From NCBI GenBank assembly GCA_037157565.1, contig JAZHRO010000063.1, positions 87,200,001 to 87,264,000 on the forward strand: a stretch of DNA of 64,000 bases, read 5' to 3'. The position numbers and the translations under genes were made by a program. The DNA comes from Thalassia testudinum (taxonomy: Eukaryota; Streptophyta; Magnoliopsida; Alismatales; Hydrocharitaceae). The notes beneath the pieces are model-generated. The model made no database searches. It was not told where the DNA came from and saw only the letters and a list, made by a program, of their open reading frames with translations. Of this stretch, positions 1 to 11,432 are shown piece after piece; the stretch's first letter is position 1, and the number at the start of each line of letters is the position of its first letter.

Positions 1-1310
1 CCTCTAACTGGTTAGATTGACAGAATAGAAGTAGACCAAATCATTCGTAATCTTGAGCTAGGTTTTGAGAGTCTATAGGTCTTTAGGCTACCTGCTTAAG
101 GATAGGTTTGGATTGTTTGTATTGTAGGGTGCCTTTCTCTTATTTATTTTCCCTCTTACATCTCCATGTACTCTTTCACTTCACACACACACACACTTCC
201 ACTTCTACTCTCTAAACACACCCTATCCCTAATATGATCAGTATCCTGACCCAACCACCACCCACCCATCCACTAGCTGGGATAATTTTGATTCGGAATA
301 TGATTTCCGCCCTCAATGTCCAAGGTCTAGCCCTGGACATCAAGACTTTGATTACTACCCTTCTCCGAGCTACACTGATTATAGATTTTTTCCTTCCTAT
401 GAAGAACCTAATATGTTCTACAATCAAGAAGGATATGATGACTATAACCCCTACCCTTCCCAAGATTACACTGAATATAGGTCACCACTCCTTGACGAAC
501 AACCTGAAATGACCTTTTATCAGGGAGGATCCCAAGAACCTCAATTTCTTGGCCCTCATAGACTAAATCTAAACCCACCCAACCTTGAACCGAACCATTC
601 AGCTCAAGTGAATCAGGTCCAAGATAGGGTGTTGCTAAGTTGAGGACAACTATACAATCTTTGGATGCTCAGCCACTACCCTATAGTGAAGCATTGAAGC
701 CACTGATTAAAATGATTAACGATCTTAACAGTTCCCTATTGAATTGACTCCAATAGGTTAAAGGTAAGGACCTGGGTGAGGTGTTACTTGGGAAGCTGTA
801 ATGGTTGAGGATGAAATTTGCGGTTGCTCTAGTCCAATCTTAGGATGATTCTCAGGATGAACCCTCTTTAGGAGAATCGATCTCAAAACCCTTTCAAGCA
901 CCTATAAGGGAGGGCATGTTTTATGAAACTTGGGATGACAAGGTTGATTCCGAGCAACCAACATAGGATAAACTGGTTTCTTCACTCGAGATCCTCGAAC
1001 CAGGGTACAAGGAAAATTATGCCTCTACAAACCAAGGAATAAAATGTGATTACGAGACATATATCTATGAGGATCAAGATTTCTTTAATGCTAAGGGTGA
1101 AGGATCCTTAAGTGAAGTCTCACTTGAAAATTAGAGTTTCAAAAGAATCTTAGTGAGACAAATGGGTCTGAACAACTTGATGGATTACTTAATGACTCTC
1201 TAACATATGATTGAATTGGGGCTAACATGGAGGATCCAAATCCTAGTTTCATGGATGATTTAATTAGTCGCCCCATTCCTCAACCACACATTGAAGTGCA
1301 TAATGATATC
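1..1310 (+). mobile_element. Element E, left part: internal region of an old non-autonomous LTR element
   Basis: Bases 1-1310 align by eye along their length with about 26430-27700 of element A, starting from the shared stretch around 'ctttaggcta' and 'cttaaggatagg' and continuing through the accessory reading frame. The 5' LTR and primer site lie left of the window. A short (CA)n run sits at about 182-196. The element resumes at 35293 after the inserted LINE: sequence before 1310 and after 35293 matches one continuous stretch of element A. Divergence from A and many indels make E the oldest layer here. Confidence 0.75.
233..1310 (+). pseudogene. Decayed copy of the accessory ORF of the A/E family (unknown function)
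   Basis: The frame that corresponds to element A's long ORF is open from 233 to a TGA at 641-643; beyond that it is full of stops and frameshifts. The readable part is rich in Tyr, Asp, Ser and Pro, with repeated short patterns such as YP, DY and YY. An internal ATG at 413 starts a stretch resembling residues 90 onward of the A copy. Conserved blocks further on (around 690-860 and 870-1030) match A's helix-rich middle and acidic part. No gag, protease or RT motif is present. I do not recognise the protein family. Confidence 0.6.
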
Positions 1311-2137
1311 TTTTTTTCTTGAAAAGAGGAAGCACAAAATACTAAAGCATTAGTAGTTGTCCAATTTTTATTAATCAAGAAGGCAAGGAATTGTTACAAA
1401 CTAAGGGAGCCAAACATTTACATCTAGGCAATTGTTCTCCACCCAAAGCCTCCCATTGTTAAAGACCACGTCATTCCTTGCCTTCCAAATTGCCTACATG
1501 GCCGCCGCAATCTTCACTCTTGATCTGGATGGATCTGCCAGCTGAACCCAGAGGTCATCCCAAGAATGCATCGTTGATGATAGGGCCCTCCTCCATACAT
1601 CGTTGGAAACCAAGCAGGTGCTAAACGGATGTGCAACATCATCGTTGCCAAAACCACAAAGGGGACATGTAGCAAGGGGAATTCCCATGAGGAGAGATCT
1701 CACCACCCCCATCAACAAACCTCCTCTTCTAACCATCCAGAGAAACACCTGTACTTTAAGTGGCACCTTCATCTTCTAAATCAAAGCATAATGCCATCGA
1801 TGTGTATCCTGGTCATTGCTCCCGATCATGAGGTCATACGCCTTAGTGGGAATGTAAAGACCATTCCTCCACATTAAGCTATCCACCCCATTAGATGGCT
1901 TGAAGGCCACCTCACTCGATTTGAGTGCATATGGTTCCCCCTGTGGGACCATCTTCTAGCATTGGTTTCCCAGATCCCACCAGCCCACAACCTTGGCATC
2001 CTTTTGCACTGCTCTATCAAATCATCAGGGAAAAGATCCTTGAGGCATCCCTTCCCACTCCAATCGTCCTCGCAGAAGCAAAAGTGGGTACCATCACCTA
2101 GTCTAGGTGTAAAAAAATGGCATTGGTTATTAACAAC
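1311..2137 (-). pseudogene. LINE piece 6: ORF2 C-terminus (zf-RVT-like) and 3' end
   Basis: Minus-strand 1772-1494 reads a 92-codon stretch starting MKVPLKVQVFLWMV, followed by a Cys/His cluster (CPLCG, then H-x4-C) typical of the zf-RVT domain at the C-terminus of plant L1 ORF2 proteins. Upstream, about 2100-1780 encodes the Trp/Gly-rich connector in broken frames. Bases 1311-1493 are the 3' UTR and poly(A). The piece is cut at 2137 by element D, whose 5-bp target duplication ACAAC occupies 2133-2137. Confidence 0.75.
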
Positions 2138-3021
2138 TGATAGCGATTTTACGCAGTTTGTTAATTAGGTCGTTGTAACGCGTAAATTCACTTTCGCTCT
2201 TAAATTTATAATCTTAGATAGGGAAGTATCTAGGGTCGTCCAAGGAGGAAATATGGTTGCAAAATTGATTCTCTTACTAGGAATATAAATCTCAACTTTC
2301 TTTTTGGTATTTTTTTTCAATATATCATTTTTTTATTTTTAAGCTAAGGCAACATGCGAACTGATGGCGGGAAAAGTGATTTACACTTCAATTTAAATAC
2401 TACTTCTATGTGGCAATTAGAGCCTCTCCCTAAGCTCACTCTAGGCAAGTGGAGGCCTAGAATAATTAGGGAGAGGGAGTGAAGAATGCTGAAAATAAGC
2501 TAATAGAAATGCAAACAAAAAAAAATGCAAAGAAGGCAACTAGATAATTGATAAAGTGTTTTACAAAAGGCCTAGTAGAGGAAAGCTTGTACTACTAGAA
2601 AAATGCAAATAAGAAAAGAAAACACAAATCCTCTAGATAGATGGTGAAGAAGAGGGCTTCTTGCTCCAAGGTTGGTGGCTCCCAATCTTGAAAAGAGTCC
2701 TTCAACTCCTTCCTTGCAGTGCTCCACCAAGGTGATGTCCTTCAAGGCAAGCCCTAGGGGGGCGTACCCTAAGTTTCTCTCCAAGGGTGGACGTCCACCC
2801 TAACTCCTTCTCCTTTGCCTGGCCATCCTCCTTGAAGTGTAAGAGTCCTCCTCCTTGGCGTGGCTCAAGTTGAAGAGAGTGGGGAGAAGAAGGCACCAAA
2901 GGGGCTGGTGATGTGCCCCTTTAATCTCCTTCTCTACTCCTTCTTCTTGGCCGTAGGTATAGGTGGTTTAGGTAGAAAAATATACTAAGGGAGGATGCCC
3001 CAAAATGGTGGTAGGTGGTGG

Positions 3022-3030
3022 CTTTTTATA
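3022..3030 (-). promoter_or_regulatory. TATA box of D 3' LTR
   Basis: TATAAAAAG on the minus strand, at the equivalent place in all four D/F LTRs. Confidence 0.6.
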
Positions 3031-3489
3031 GAATAGGAAGGGGGCTATGGTGACCTTTGAATTGGATGGCCAAGATGAGTTGATGGAGGTGGTTGGAGAT
3101 CCCATGGCCAAGGAGAGTTGGTGCCACCTTAAGGGACACCAAGGGGGTAGTTATGGGTGTTGACACCCATTAGTGTTGGCGCCAAAATGGGCTTTCTAGA
3201 AGGCTATTAGGTGGCGCCACCTTAAGGTTCTAGAAGGGGGGTATGTGGATGGCTAGGATGTGTTATATGGGTAGGTGTAGGGTGGATGAAGAGGCCGAAA
3301 GTTGGCGCCAAAATGGGGGTGGTTAGGGGTGGTTTTTGGTGCCAACTTGAAGTGTCCGTTGGTGGAGATAATGGGGTGAAGGGGTGGCTAGGTGGTGGCT
3401 CCAACTTAAGTAGGGTAGCTAGCTTAGGTAGGCTTGATTTGGTGGAGCTAGCTAGGGTTGAATTTTAAGGTAATGGATGGCCAAGGAGC

Positions 3490-4215
3490 TGGTTGTTAGC
3501 TAAGCTAAGCTAAGCTAAGATAAGCTAAGCTAGCTTAGCTATAGGTGGAGTAGAGGAGAAGGTAATGGAGCTAGGGTTTGGAGGAAGGAGCTGAGGAGGA
3601 GAAGTCTGGAGCTGGAGTTGGAGCTGGCTGCTGCTAAAGAGGTTGGCATGGGGCTACTCTAGCTGGCTTAGCTTGCTAGTTCTTTGCTAGTTGCTAAGCC
3701 AAGCTAAAGTGAGCTAGCTTCTACCAAAATGAGCTGAGGTGAGCTAGGTCTGGTGCTCCCAGGGAGAATCAAGATGGTTGAGGCAGCTAAGGTAGCTTAG
3801 CTCAACTGGGTTGAGCTAAGCTGAGTCCCCGGGAGCTGGACTTGAGCTTCCTGAGCTGGGATGAGTTCTTCTTCAGCTGGCTGGAGCTGAGTGGAGTTGG
3901 ATGTAGCTGGATCTGTGCTGGGGTGAACTCCTGTCAACTTAGATGAGCTAGCTAGAGCTCCCTGTGGACTAGTGCCAGCTGAGATGAGCTAGACTCAGCT
4001 AAGTTGAGCTGGATTTGAGCTGACTTGGTCTAGGGTGAGCTAAGGTGAACTCTCTTGAGCTACCATCCAGCTGAGATTAGCTGAATGGAGCTGGGATGAG
4101 CTAACCCTAGTTCAAGTAAGCTAGGTTCCAGGTCCGGTGAGCTGGATCAAGCTGAGGTGAGCTAGATCAAGGTGAGGTGAGCTGGATTAGGTTGAGTTCC
4201 AGCTAGTCTGGGCTT
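3490..4215. repeat. AGCT-rich degenerate array in D 3' LTR
   Basis: GAGCT/AGCT units recur every 5-15 bases over about 700 bp. A (GCTAA)n core (about 3500-3535) is followed by longer variants such as 'gctgaggtgagctgg'. Shared by all D/F LTRs, so it is an inherited U3 feature. Confidence 0.8.
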
Positions 4216-4436
4216 CTCCTTCACCATTTGCCTTCTTGAGTGCTAGGGTTTTAGGGATCTATATATCTGTACAACCCTAACACTCACAAAAACATATTAA
4301 AAAGACAATAAAAAATAAAATGCATGCCTAACCTATTTTATGCCTAAATGCAGCCCAAAAACCCGTTTGCGGAGTAAAATCCTAAGAGCTAGGTTTGTTT
4401 TAATGCATAAGAATGATGATAAACTGGCGTTTATCA

Positions 4437-4449
4437 CACCCCCATGCTT
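4437..4449 (-). promoter_or_regulatory. Polypurine tract of element D
   Basis: Minus strand reads GCATGGGGGTG immediately before the LTR start TGATAAAC. The same motif precedes the 3' LTRs of A, E and G. It primes plus-strand DNA synthesis in LTR elements. Confidence 0.75.
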
Positions 4450-5662
4450 ATCTTTTGCTAGTCTCTTAGCAAAACTTAAAATGGAATTTTTGGGAAATCT
4501 AATTTTTTCGACTTTTGAGGAGAAAAAGAGATTAATGGACCTTGGTAGATTAAAACACTGGAGGTACAGGATTTGTTAAAGATAAACATCGGGATTTATT
4601 TTTGGATCCAACCATTAGATAGAACGGGATCAATATATCCTCCAAAAAATTCACAAATTAACCCCTTGTTAATTCAGATGACTTGAAATGTTTATTTTTA
4701 GGATTTTTCTGGCTCATGAATCTGATTCACAACTTGCAAATTCCTTTGAAACCTTGTGTCTGTGCTTGTGAAAAGCCAACATTTATAAGGACGTGTTATT
4801 ATTATTATTATTATTTTCTCTCCCATGCTTATTTTTAGCTTAGTCTTACAACAGATGTGTTGGGATCATCATTCCCGTTACCATTCCTCGAGGGGGCTCT
4901 GGTGCCAGTACTTCGGGATAGCACTGTCCATGACACCACCCAGGAGCTCACAATCCCAAAACACGATGCGGTGAAAAGGGGCACTCCAAGCAAACTCAAG
5001 CTCTTGCTCCGACGCTATAGGTAGAGCACTGTCCAAGACACTTGAGCTGCTGAAATGCGCTTTAATGCTCCGTCTAAAGATATGAAATATAGATATAGAG
5101 CAGCGCCAAGGTGGTAACATGTTGACATCGCATCCTCAAAGAAGGTATTTTCCTTCTTCTCGGCAGTGGGAACTCAAACCAATGATCTGCTTCAGACTTT
5201 TACTAAATCCAAACAAGGGAGCTTTTCAAATTTTTAGTTGTTTTTAAGTGTTGGCTTGTGTGTGAAAATTGACACAAGAAGTTTCTTGAGACCCGCATGT
5301 TTTTGAATCAGAAACTAAGTCAAATACTTTCCATATTACAAAATAGGATCAAGTCACTTAACTATCATGAGTTCAGGTGGAATTTTAGAGAAGGGTATCT
5401 GATCAAGTCTAAAATAGACCCTGGAATTCTAATGATCTGATCCATATCCTCATCCTTAGTTTGTTAAAGATTAAACCCCATTGTACCAGAAGTAAAATTT
5501 TATACCTTTGTCTCGATTTCAAAATTTTTTTCCTCAAAAAGTTTTCAACATTTTTATTTTTTATTTTTTATTTTTTTTGGGTATGCAAGCAGGAAATAAA
5601 TTAAAGAAAATTGCATGTTTTTAGGTTTTGAACATCCTAAATCGATCGTAAAAATTTAAAAA

Positions 5663-5674
5663 CACCCCCCCATG
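5663..5674 (-). promoter_or_regulatory. Second, internal polypurine tract of D
   Basis: Minus strand GCATGGGGGG, preceded by the conserved ATGAGGACAT motif (plus-strand complement at about 5688-5697). It lies about 1.23 kb before the 3' LTR. Equivalents occur in F, A, E and G at nearly the same spacing. Confidence 0.5.
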
Positions 5675-5833
5675 CTTAAGATATGCCATGTCCTCATGCA
5701 TTAGGAGGGAAAATGGATCACCTTAGTGAAGAACGATCGGGTTTAGGATGAATAAAACCTGGAAAAAGAAGAAAAAAGGAGAGCAAGAAAAAATGATGGG
5801 TTACCTCCCATCCAGTGCTATCTTTTACGCCAT

Positions 5834-8353
5834 TCAGCCGGGTGTGAAGGTATGTATAGAAGACGAAAAATCATGTAAATAATTAGACACTTGGATGCCC
5901 ACAAAAAAGGTGTCTTCGTCTAGATCCCTAGAAAATTGATTAGAAATAATATTGGGATCAAAGTGAGATGGAAATTGATAAGTGTGGCCCGAGTCTGGCC
6001 ATGGTTTTAATTCAGGTTGGGTGCCAAGCTTGGGCGAGGTTGGTGGCAGGTCCGTAAGAAAGGGGTCAGGGAAGGAATGGTGAGTTAGTGTTGAAAAATT
6101 AGGTGCGTGAATAGTGGGTGGATTAGGGGGGTTATCAGGAATAAATTTGGAGTCAAGACAAGTTTCCGGAACACAGATTTCGCCGACCACTGAGTCTGAA
6201 TCAGAGTCCTCAAAAAAATTGTGGTCGGTAAGGGTATCTATTAACATTGTCTCCTCCACCATATTGGAAATTTCAGTATCTGAGTCCTCAAAGAAGTTAT
6301 CATCATGGAATCTCCTGGAGGATTTAAAAATATCTAAAGTGATAGTTTGGCTTGCACAGTTGATATCCATTTTGCCTGTGTGGCAATTGATATTTGCCTT
6401 TGCAGTGGCCAAAAAGGGGCGTCCAAGGATTATCGGGGAGTCCAATAATGATTCGGGTGCCTCAATGTCAAGAACCAGAAAGTCTGCAGGGAAGACACAA
6501 TTCTAGTCCTTGACTAATACATCCTCGACAATCCCACGAGGTTTGATTGTAGATCGGTCAGCTAATTGCAAGGTAACCTCGACGTGTTTTAATTCACCGA
6601 TATGAAATTCTTCGAATAAACTCGTGGGAATAATATTTACTGAGGCACCAAGATCAAGGAGGGCACGATTAAATGTAGTGTCATCAATAATTACAGAAAT
6701 TAAAGGCGCCCCCGGATCTTTCATCTTAGGAGGTAGCTTACTCTGTATGACAGAGCTTACTGTCTCCAAAAGATGCACCTGTCCTAGATTTTTGGCCTGC
6801 CTTTTAGGAGTACAAATCTCTTTTAAAAATTTAGCATAGCCAGGTATATATTTAATGGCATCTAGGAGAGGGATATTGATATGAACTTGCCCAAATAGCT
6901 CCATGAGTTCTTCTGTAGTGGGCTCAGATTTCTTTTTTTTGTTGGTGGTGGGGTAGAGAGCTTGTGGGAAAGGGATCTTGTCTTGAGATTTTGGTTTTTC
7001 TTTTTGTTCCTGATGGGGAGGTGGGGAGTCAATTTGCACATGTATCTTACCAGGTTCGTGTGAATGCCCAGGGTCAGTGGTGGTTTTCCCACTCCTCAAA
7101 GTAACTGCATGTGCAGTCGGATTATTATTTTGAGGAGGTGGGGGGGCCTGTGATTGGAGAAACCTGGGCGGCTGCTGAGGTGGTGGATTAGGAGGAGGTT
7201 GATTTGGATAATGTGGATTTTTGCCCATATAATGGTTCCCTTGGTGATTGGGATTGGGTATGGGTTGGGACGGAAGATGTCCTACAGGTCTTTGCGTGGG
7301 AGCAACCCCAATCTGATTGTTCAGATTTGTGATGTTGCGGGTTACTTCCGTCATTTTTGTTTGCATATCCTGCAGGGTCCGCAGCATCTGGGCATTGATA
7401 TCTTGCTGGGATGGCCCATGATGGAAGTTTGGATTCGACCCATACCCATTAAAATGATATGGTTGGGAGGAAACTTGATTATTCCAGGAGTAGTTTGGGT
7501 AATTGTTCCAATTGGAAGAATTTTTAAAGGGCTCCAAGATGGCAAAAATATTTTGGGTGGGGTTAAGATCTGGGTAATTGAAATTCCCCAGTGAATCATG
7601 GGCAACCTCAGAATAATCAGCAGGAGTAGTGTTGAGATTGTGCAAATTTTCTCTTCGTGGAAAGTTAGGTTGGGTTAGATGTGGGTGTGGAGCTTGAATT
7701 GATGTGGCGAGTCTTTCCTCAATTTTCTTCTGATTAATATGCATCTGGTCGAGTTTCTGAGCGATCATTTGAAGATCGTCTTGGGTGACCGGGATAGATT
7801 GAGCGCCTATTTCATGAACACCAAATTGTGGGTTTTGGGTTCTGCAAAATGTGTTCATGTAAGCTTGATTAAATGAGTTTCCACTCATTTCTTCAAATAG
7901 GTCATAAGCACTTTCAGCATCTTTATTTAAGAAGTTGCCTCCACACGAGGCATCAACAAACTGTCGGATTTGATCTTCTAATTCATGATAGAAGATTTGC
8001 ACGAGCTACCATAAAGGAATCTCGTGGTGCGGGCAACTTCTTAAAAGGTCTTGAAATCTTTCCCAAGAATCATGGAAAGTTTCGCCAGATTTTTGGTGAA
8101 AGGTCGTAATAGATCTTCGTAAGGAATTGGTATGACCTATGGGAAAGAATTTCTTGAGGAAGGCACTCTTGAGTTGAGGCCATGTTGTGATGGGTCGGCC
8201 AATGGGCCTGAACCAATAAGCGGCCTTATCTTTGAGAGATAATGGAAAAAGCCGCATCAGCCATATGTCTTCTTGCACATTTCGGGAATGGGTTGTCTGT
8301 GCAAGAAGAGTTAGTTCTTCAAGGTGGCTGAAAGGGTTGATGGGTCGGCCCAA
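5834..8353 (-). pseudogene. gag-pro: Element D gag (3' two-thirds) and aspartic protease
   Basis: One minus-strand frame runs from 8353 to 5834 with only two stops, both TAG (8006-8008 and 6503-6505). The first part is Gag capsid (motifs WPQLKSAFLKKFFP, SITTF and CPHHEIP). A Pro/Gln/Asn-rich linker follows, then the conserved TLRSGK and IPFPQAL blocks, then protease with the active-site DLGAS (6641-6655) and flanking ILGRPFLATA. After protease come acidic repeats (FFEDSD twice), then an end unlike F, where RT should begin. No CCHC knuckle is visible. The long open stretch between the TAGs (499 codons) is better preserved than gag in F or G. Gag forms the particle; protease would cleave the polyprotein. 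Confidence 0.8.
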
Positions 8354-9030
8354 ATAGGTTGTTAATATGATATTTTTATCGTTGAAATGTGTATAGTGGT
8401 TAACCTAATTCAGACCTAACCATCTCTTTACAAAATTTTTAACCTGGCCTAATTGATTTTATCTTGTCACTTTTAGGCCCAGGGTCGAACTCAGGGAAGT
8501 GGGGTTCAAGTCGAGTTTCTACGTTTTCCTTAAAATGCATCTCTTCCATTCATTTATTCTGTTTTTGGTATTTTTCTTATTTAGGTTTTTTTCTGGTAAT
8601 CCTTGTTCTTGAGGCACACCCTCAAAATTGTGTCCTTGGATTTTAGCCAAAACAGAGTTTCAAAACACGTCTTGCTACTTGCAAGACGGGGTACCTGCAA
8701 ATCAAAGATTATCTTTTCACTTTTATACCTTTTTTTATCTTTTTACTAAGAAGGAAGCTAACAGATAGAAAGTAAATATAGTAGCTATAGATATATATTT
8801 ATATGTAGTATATATATAAAGGGGTGGGGGTGGAGGTGACGATGGAGTGTAGCACTATGTCGAGTCAGTTGATGTCTAGAGAGATGCAACCAACACGACT
8901 ATGTGCCGCGTGGAGTGTGGATGGAGGATGGATGATGTATGGGACCACGCTTTTTTGTACGCGTGTATCAGGGAATATCAGCAACTGGTGCAGATATCCC
9001 CGCGATACAGCGTATAATAAATAACATGAA

Positions 9031-9466
9031 AGTATATGTACATATGTATGTATATAAGTAAATATATCTATATATATATATAAATGTATAGTTATATATG
9101 TATAGATATATATATATATATATATATGTGTATATATATGTATATAAGTATATATATATATTACTATATATATGTATATATATATATATGTATATAAGTA
9201 TATATGTATCTAGATATATATATATATGTGTGTATATATATATGTATATAAGTATATATGTATATATATATAAGTATATGTATAAGTATATAGATATATA
9301 TATACGTGTATATATATATATATAGAGATATATTATATATATATGTATGTATACATAACTATATAGATATACTATGTATATAAGTATATATATATAATAG
9401 ATATATGTATGTATATATATATATATGTATGTATATATATGTTACTATATATAACTATACGTATAG
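9031..9466. repeat. AT-rich microsatellite (TA/TATG/TATAAG)n
   Basis: About 430 bp made almost only of TA dinucleotides with interspersed TATG and TATAAG units. The Tyr/Ile open frame across it (9098-9325) is an artefact of the repeat. Confidence 0.95.
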
Positions 9467-9467
9467 T

Positions 9468-9592
9468 GTAAGTGTGTGTGTGGGTGTGTGTGTGTGTCGG
9501 TGAAGATGTGTGTGTGTTGGTGTAGTGTGTCTGTGAGTGAGTGAAAAAGAGAGAGAGAGAGAGAGAGAGATAGAGAGCGCCAGAGAGAGAAA
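9468..9592. repeat. (GT)n followed by (GA)n simple repeats
   Basis: GT-rich run at about 9468-9535, then a purine run with (GA)n at about 9543-9592, directly next to the AT microsatellite and the GC-rich island. Confidence 0.9.
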
Positions 9593-9764
9593 GAGCGGGC
9601 GGGAGAGTTGGTGATGGCGTGAGTTAAGACGTCTGCAGATGGCTGCCGACGTCTGATGGTCGCGGATGCAGGCACGTCTTCGTGCGGAGAAGGTGAGGCG
9701 TCTGCAGGCCGGGTGCGAGGAAGGAGAGCGGGCGATGGCGTGCTCGGAGAGGGCGGCGGGGAGT

Positions 9765-10110
9765 CTGCAGTTGGTCGCGGAGGGTTGCAGAGGTTGGCAG
9801 GGGGCGGCGAGAGGGCCTGGCCGGCCGCTGCAGTGCGCGCAGCGGCCGGTCGCGGGTGGAATGGCAGAGGCGACAGAGCAGAGGCGGAGGCGGGGAACGG
9901 GCCTGCCGGCGCGCGCGAAGACGACGGGCAGGCGAAGGCGCGGAGGAGCGAGCGTGGAGGAGGTTCTGCAGTGGTCGCGGAGGGTCGCGGGGGTCGGCGC
10001 GAGGCCGTAGCCGGCCGCTGCAGTGCGCGTGGCGGCCGGTCGCGGGTGGAATTGCGGGGTGGACAGAACAGAGATGGAGGCGGGGAACGGGCCTGCAGGC
10101 GCGCGTGGAG
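9765..10110. repeat. Imperfect tandem duplication, unit about 190-200 bp
   Basis: 'ctgcag...ggtcgcggaggg' occurs at 9765 and 9966, 'ccggccgctgcagtgcgcg' at 9821 and 10011, and 'cggggaacgggcctgc' at 9891 and 10081. The period is about 190-201 bp, two copies. Confidence 0.8.
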
Positions 10111-10151
10111 GGTTGCGCGCCTGCGGGGAAGGTTGCGGAGGAGGCGGGGGG

Positions 10152-10200
10152 TGCTGCTGCTGCTGCTGTTGCCGCGGTTTAGCTGCTGCTGCTGCTGCTT
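10152..10200. repeat. (CTG)n trinucleotide repeats
   Basis: Two CTG runs (about 10152-10168 and 10181-10200) separated by 12 bases. Confidence 0.9.
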
Positions 10201-10817
10201 CAAGCTTCGGACCTTGAAGCGGCAGCAATGGTGTGGAGATGAAAACGAAGAGAAAAGAAAACACCACGCCCACCGGCTCGTTGAAGAGCTGGGCGGTGGT
10301 GCTCCCACTGTGGTGGTGTGCACCACAGTGGGTTCTCCTGCTCGTCGGGTGCCTCCTCGACGGAGGGCCAGCGTATGGGAGGGGAGAACGGGCGAGGAAG
10401 GTGGTGGACTGCAGGGTGGCGTTTTTCAGCAGCTGCGTCTCTCCCCCTCCTTTTCGTCGCGAGGAAGAGCTGCGGCTTTATAGAGGAGGAGAGCATGGCG
10501 TGGAGCATGCGGGGAATGGGGGAGAATGGCAGCTGCAGGGAGAGGTGCGGGAAGGACAGCAGGGAGAGGCGTTGCATGCAGCATGGCGTGGACGAAATTC
10601 AGCCGTGGGAAGTAGAAAAAAAAGAAGAAATTAAGAGGAAAAATAAAAAGGTGGAATTTGCAAGGAGGCACTTGAGATAAAATGTGAATTACGAAGCCAT
10701 TTATTCATTTCTCCTCCTCTCATGATTAAATGCATGCATGCAAGCATTTTTTACAAATGCGACTATAGGATTATAATATACATAGTTAATGCTAGAAAAT
10801 AGCATAAGAAGGCGTTA

Positions 10818-11432
10818 TTATAGGCGTGTTTTGAGGTGCAAACAAGGGTCTTCCCTAGGAAGGCCATGAAAGTGTTTAATTAGGTTCAGGACCGCAGGCT
10901 TGATCTCAAAGTCCCCCTCCGGTATGACCGCCCCTGGTCGTTCCTCATAATAAGACGGATCATAGAAATCTTTTAGAGGAACAACAGGTTGCTGACGGGG
11001 TGGTGGGTTTGGCCTTGGACTGGCTAGGTTTTGGATGTTCCTAGTCAATGTTTGTTGATTGGAATTTAATTTATTAATCTGATCGGCCATCAATCTTAAA
11101 AGATCAGGTAGGGGGTCTTGATGTTGTGTGTGGGGCAACTCAAGATTAGGAATTTCCAAGTGTGGGAAGTTACTGGTGGTTGGGTTTTGGGTGGAAGGGT
11201 TAGAATTAGGGTTAGTGGTGGGGTTAGAGGTGGACGTGAAAGGGTCAGTGGACCTATTTTGTTGTGTTTCCATCTTTTCAGGAGAAGAAGACAGAAAAAG
11301 TGGTCTTTTTACGTGGGGGGCGAAATCAAATGGTCCTTCCAAGTGCGGATTTTGAGACCGTCGCCCATGCATAAAATGGAAGAACGGGAGGGGAGGAGAA
11401 GAGAAAGAGATGAGAGAAAGTGTGCAATTCAA
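10818..11432 (-). pseudogene. gag: Element D gag, N-terminal part
   Basis: Minus-strand frame from 11432; the start shared with F is probably the MHGR Met at about 11370, or the later METQQ Met at about 11272. The product is Ser/Thr/Asn/Pro-rich, then carries PRQQPVVPLKDFYDPS, YEERPG and IKPAVLNLIKHFHGLPRED, the standard N-terminal blocks of this Gag. It stops at 10818 in the secondary insert; the rest of Gag resumes at 8353. Corresponds to F 44789-45310. Confidence 0.75.

Larger units (their letters stand above)
2138..4436 (-). repeat. Element D 3' LTR
   Basis: 2299 bp, minus orientation: starts TGATAAAC at 4436 and ends ...GCTATCA at 2138. Matches 12957-15254 almost base for base. The first 20 nt form a perfect hairpin (stem TGATAAAC/GTTTATCA, 4417-4436). 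Notable blocks: an AGCT-rich array (about 3490-4215), E2F-like palindromes (3176-3187, 3302-3313), a TATA box (3022-3030) and a CAACGAC motif near the U5 end (plus strand GTCGTTGTA at 2169-2177). Confidence 0.9.
4437..5833 (-). other. Element D 3' untranslated region
   Basis: About 1.4 kb without a credible reading frame between the gag-protease end and the 3' LTR. It is homologous to F 50497-51911, including shared blocks near 4870-5130 and 5640-5700. The ORF-like stretch at 4878-5120 is a shadow: the same region in F (51210-51503) is open in other frames and the proteins do not correspond. Confidence 0.7.
9600..10610. other. GC-rich, strand-asymmetric island inside element D
   Basis: About 1 kb of G-rich plus strand with many CpG sites, in an otherwise AT-rich retroelement. 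Long open frames appear on both strands (for example plus 9656-10483 and minus 10326-9445) because stops are rare in such sequence. Their products are low-complexity Arg/Gly/Ala or Pro/Ser/Arg strings with no domain I recognise. It could be a captured host CpG-rich segment or LTR regulatory sequence; I infer no protein. Confidence 0.7.
8354..10833. mobile_element. Secondary insertion of unknown class inside D gag
   Basis: Gag homology breaks at about 10833 (after REDPCLHL) and resumes at about 8350 (PFSHLEEL), so about 2.5 kb has been added relative to element F. The insert holds, in plus order, AT-poor ordinary sequence, an AT microsatellite, GT and GA runs, a GC-rich island with CTG repeats, and a short AT-rich end. 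On the minus strand near 8472-8492 it reads 'ctgagttcgaccctggg', a motif also found near the 3' ends of A-family LTRs. A minus-oriented solo LTR is therefore possible, but I could not find clean ends or a target duplication. Confidence 0.5.

Noticed and set aside
6503..8008. The two TAG codons in D gag-protease as programmed readthrough sites
   Set aside because: F has other stops at other places and sense codons at these positions; simple point mutation explains them.
9098..9325. Tyr/Ile open frame
   Set aside because: Translation of the TA microsatellite.
9445..10483. Long open frames on both strands (about 275-293 codons) in the GC-rich island
   Set aside because: Overlapping frames in several phases, Arg/Gly/Ala or Pro/Ser low-complexity products and no domain; expected where stop codons are rare.
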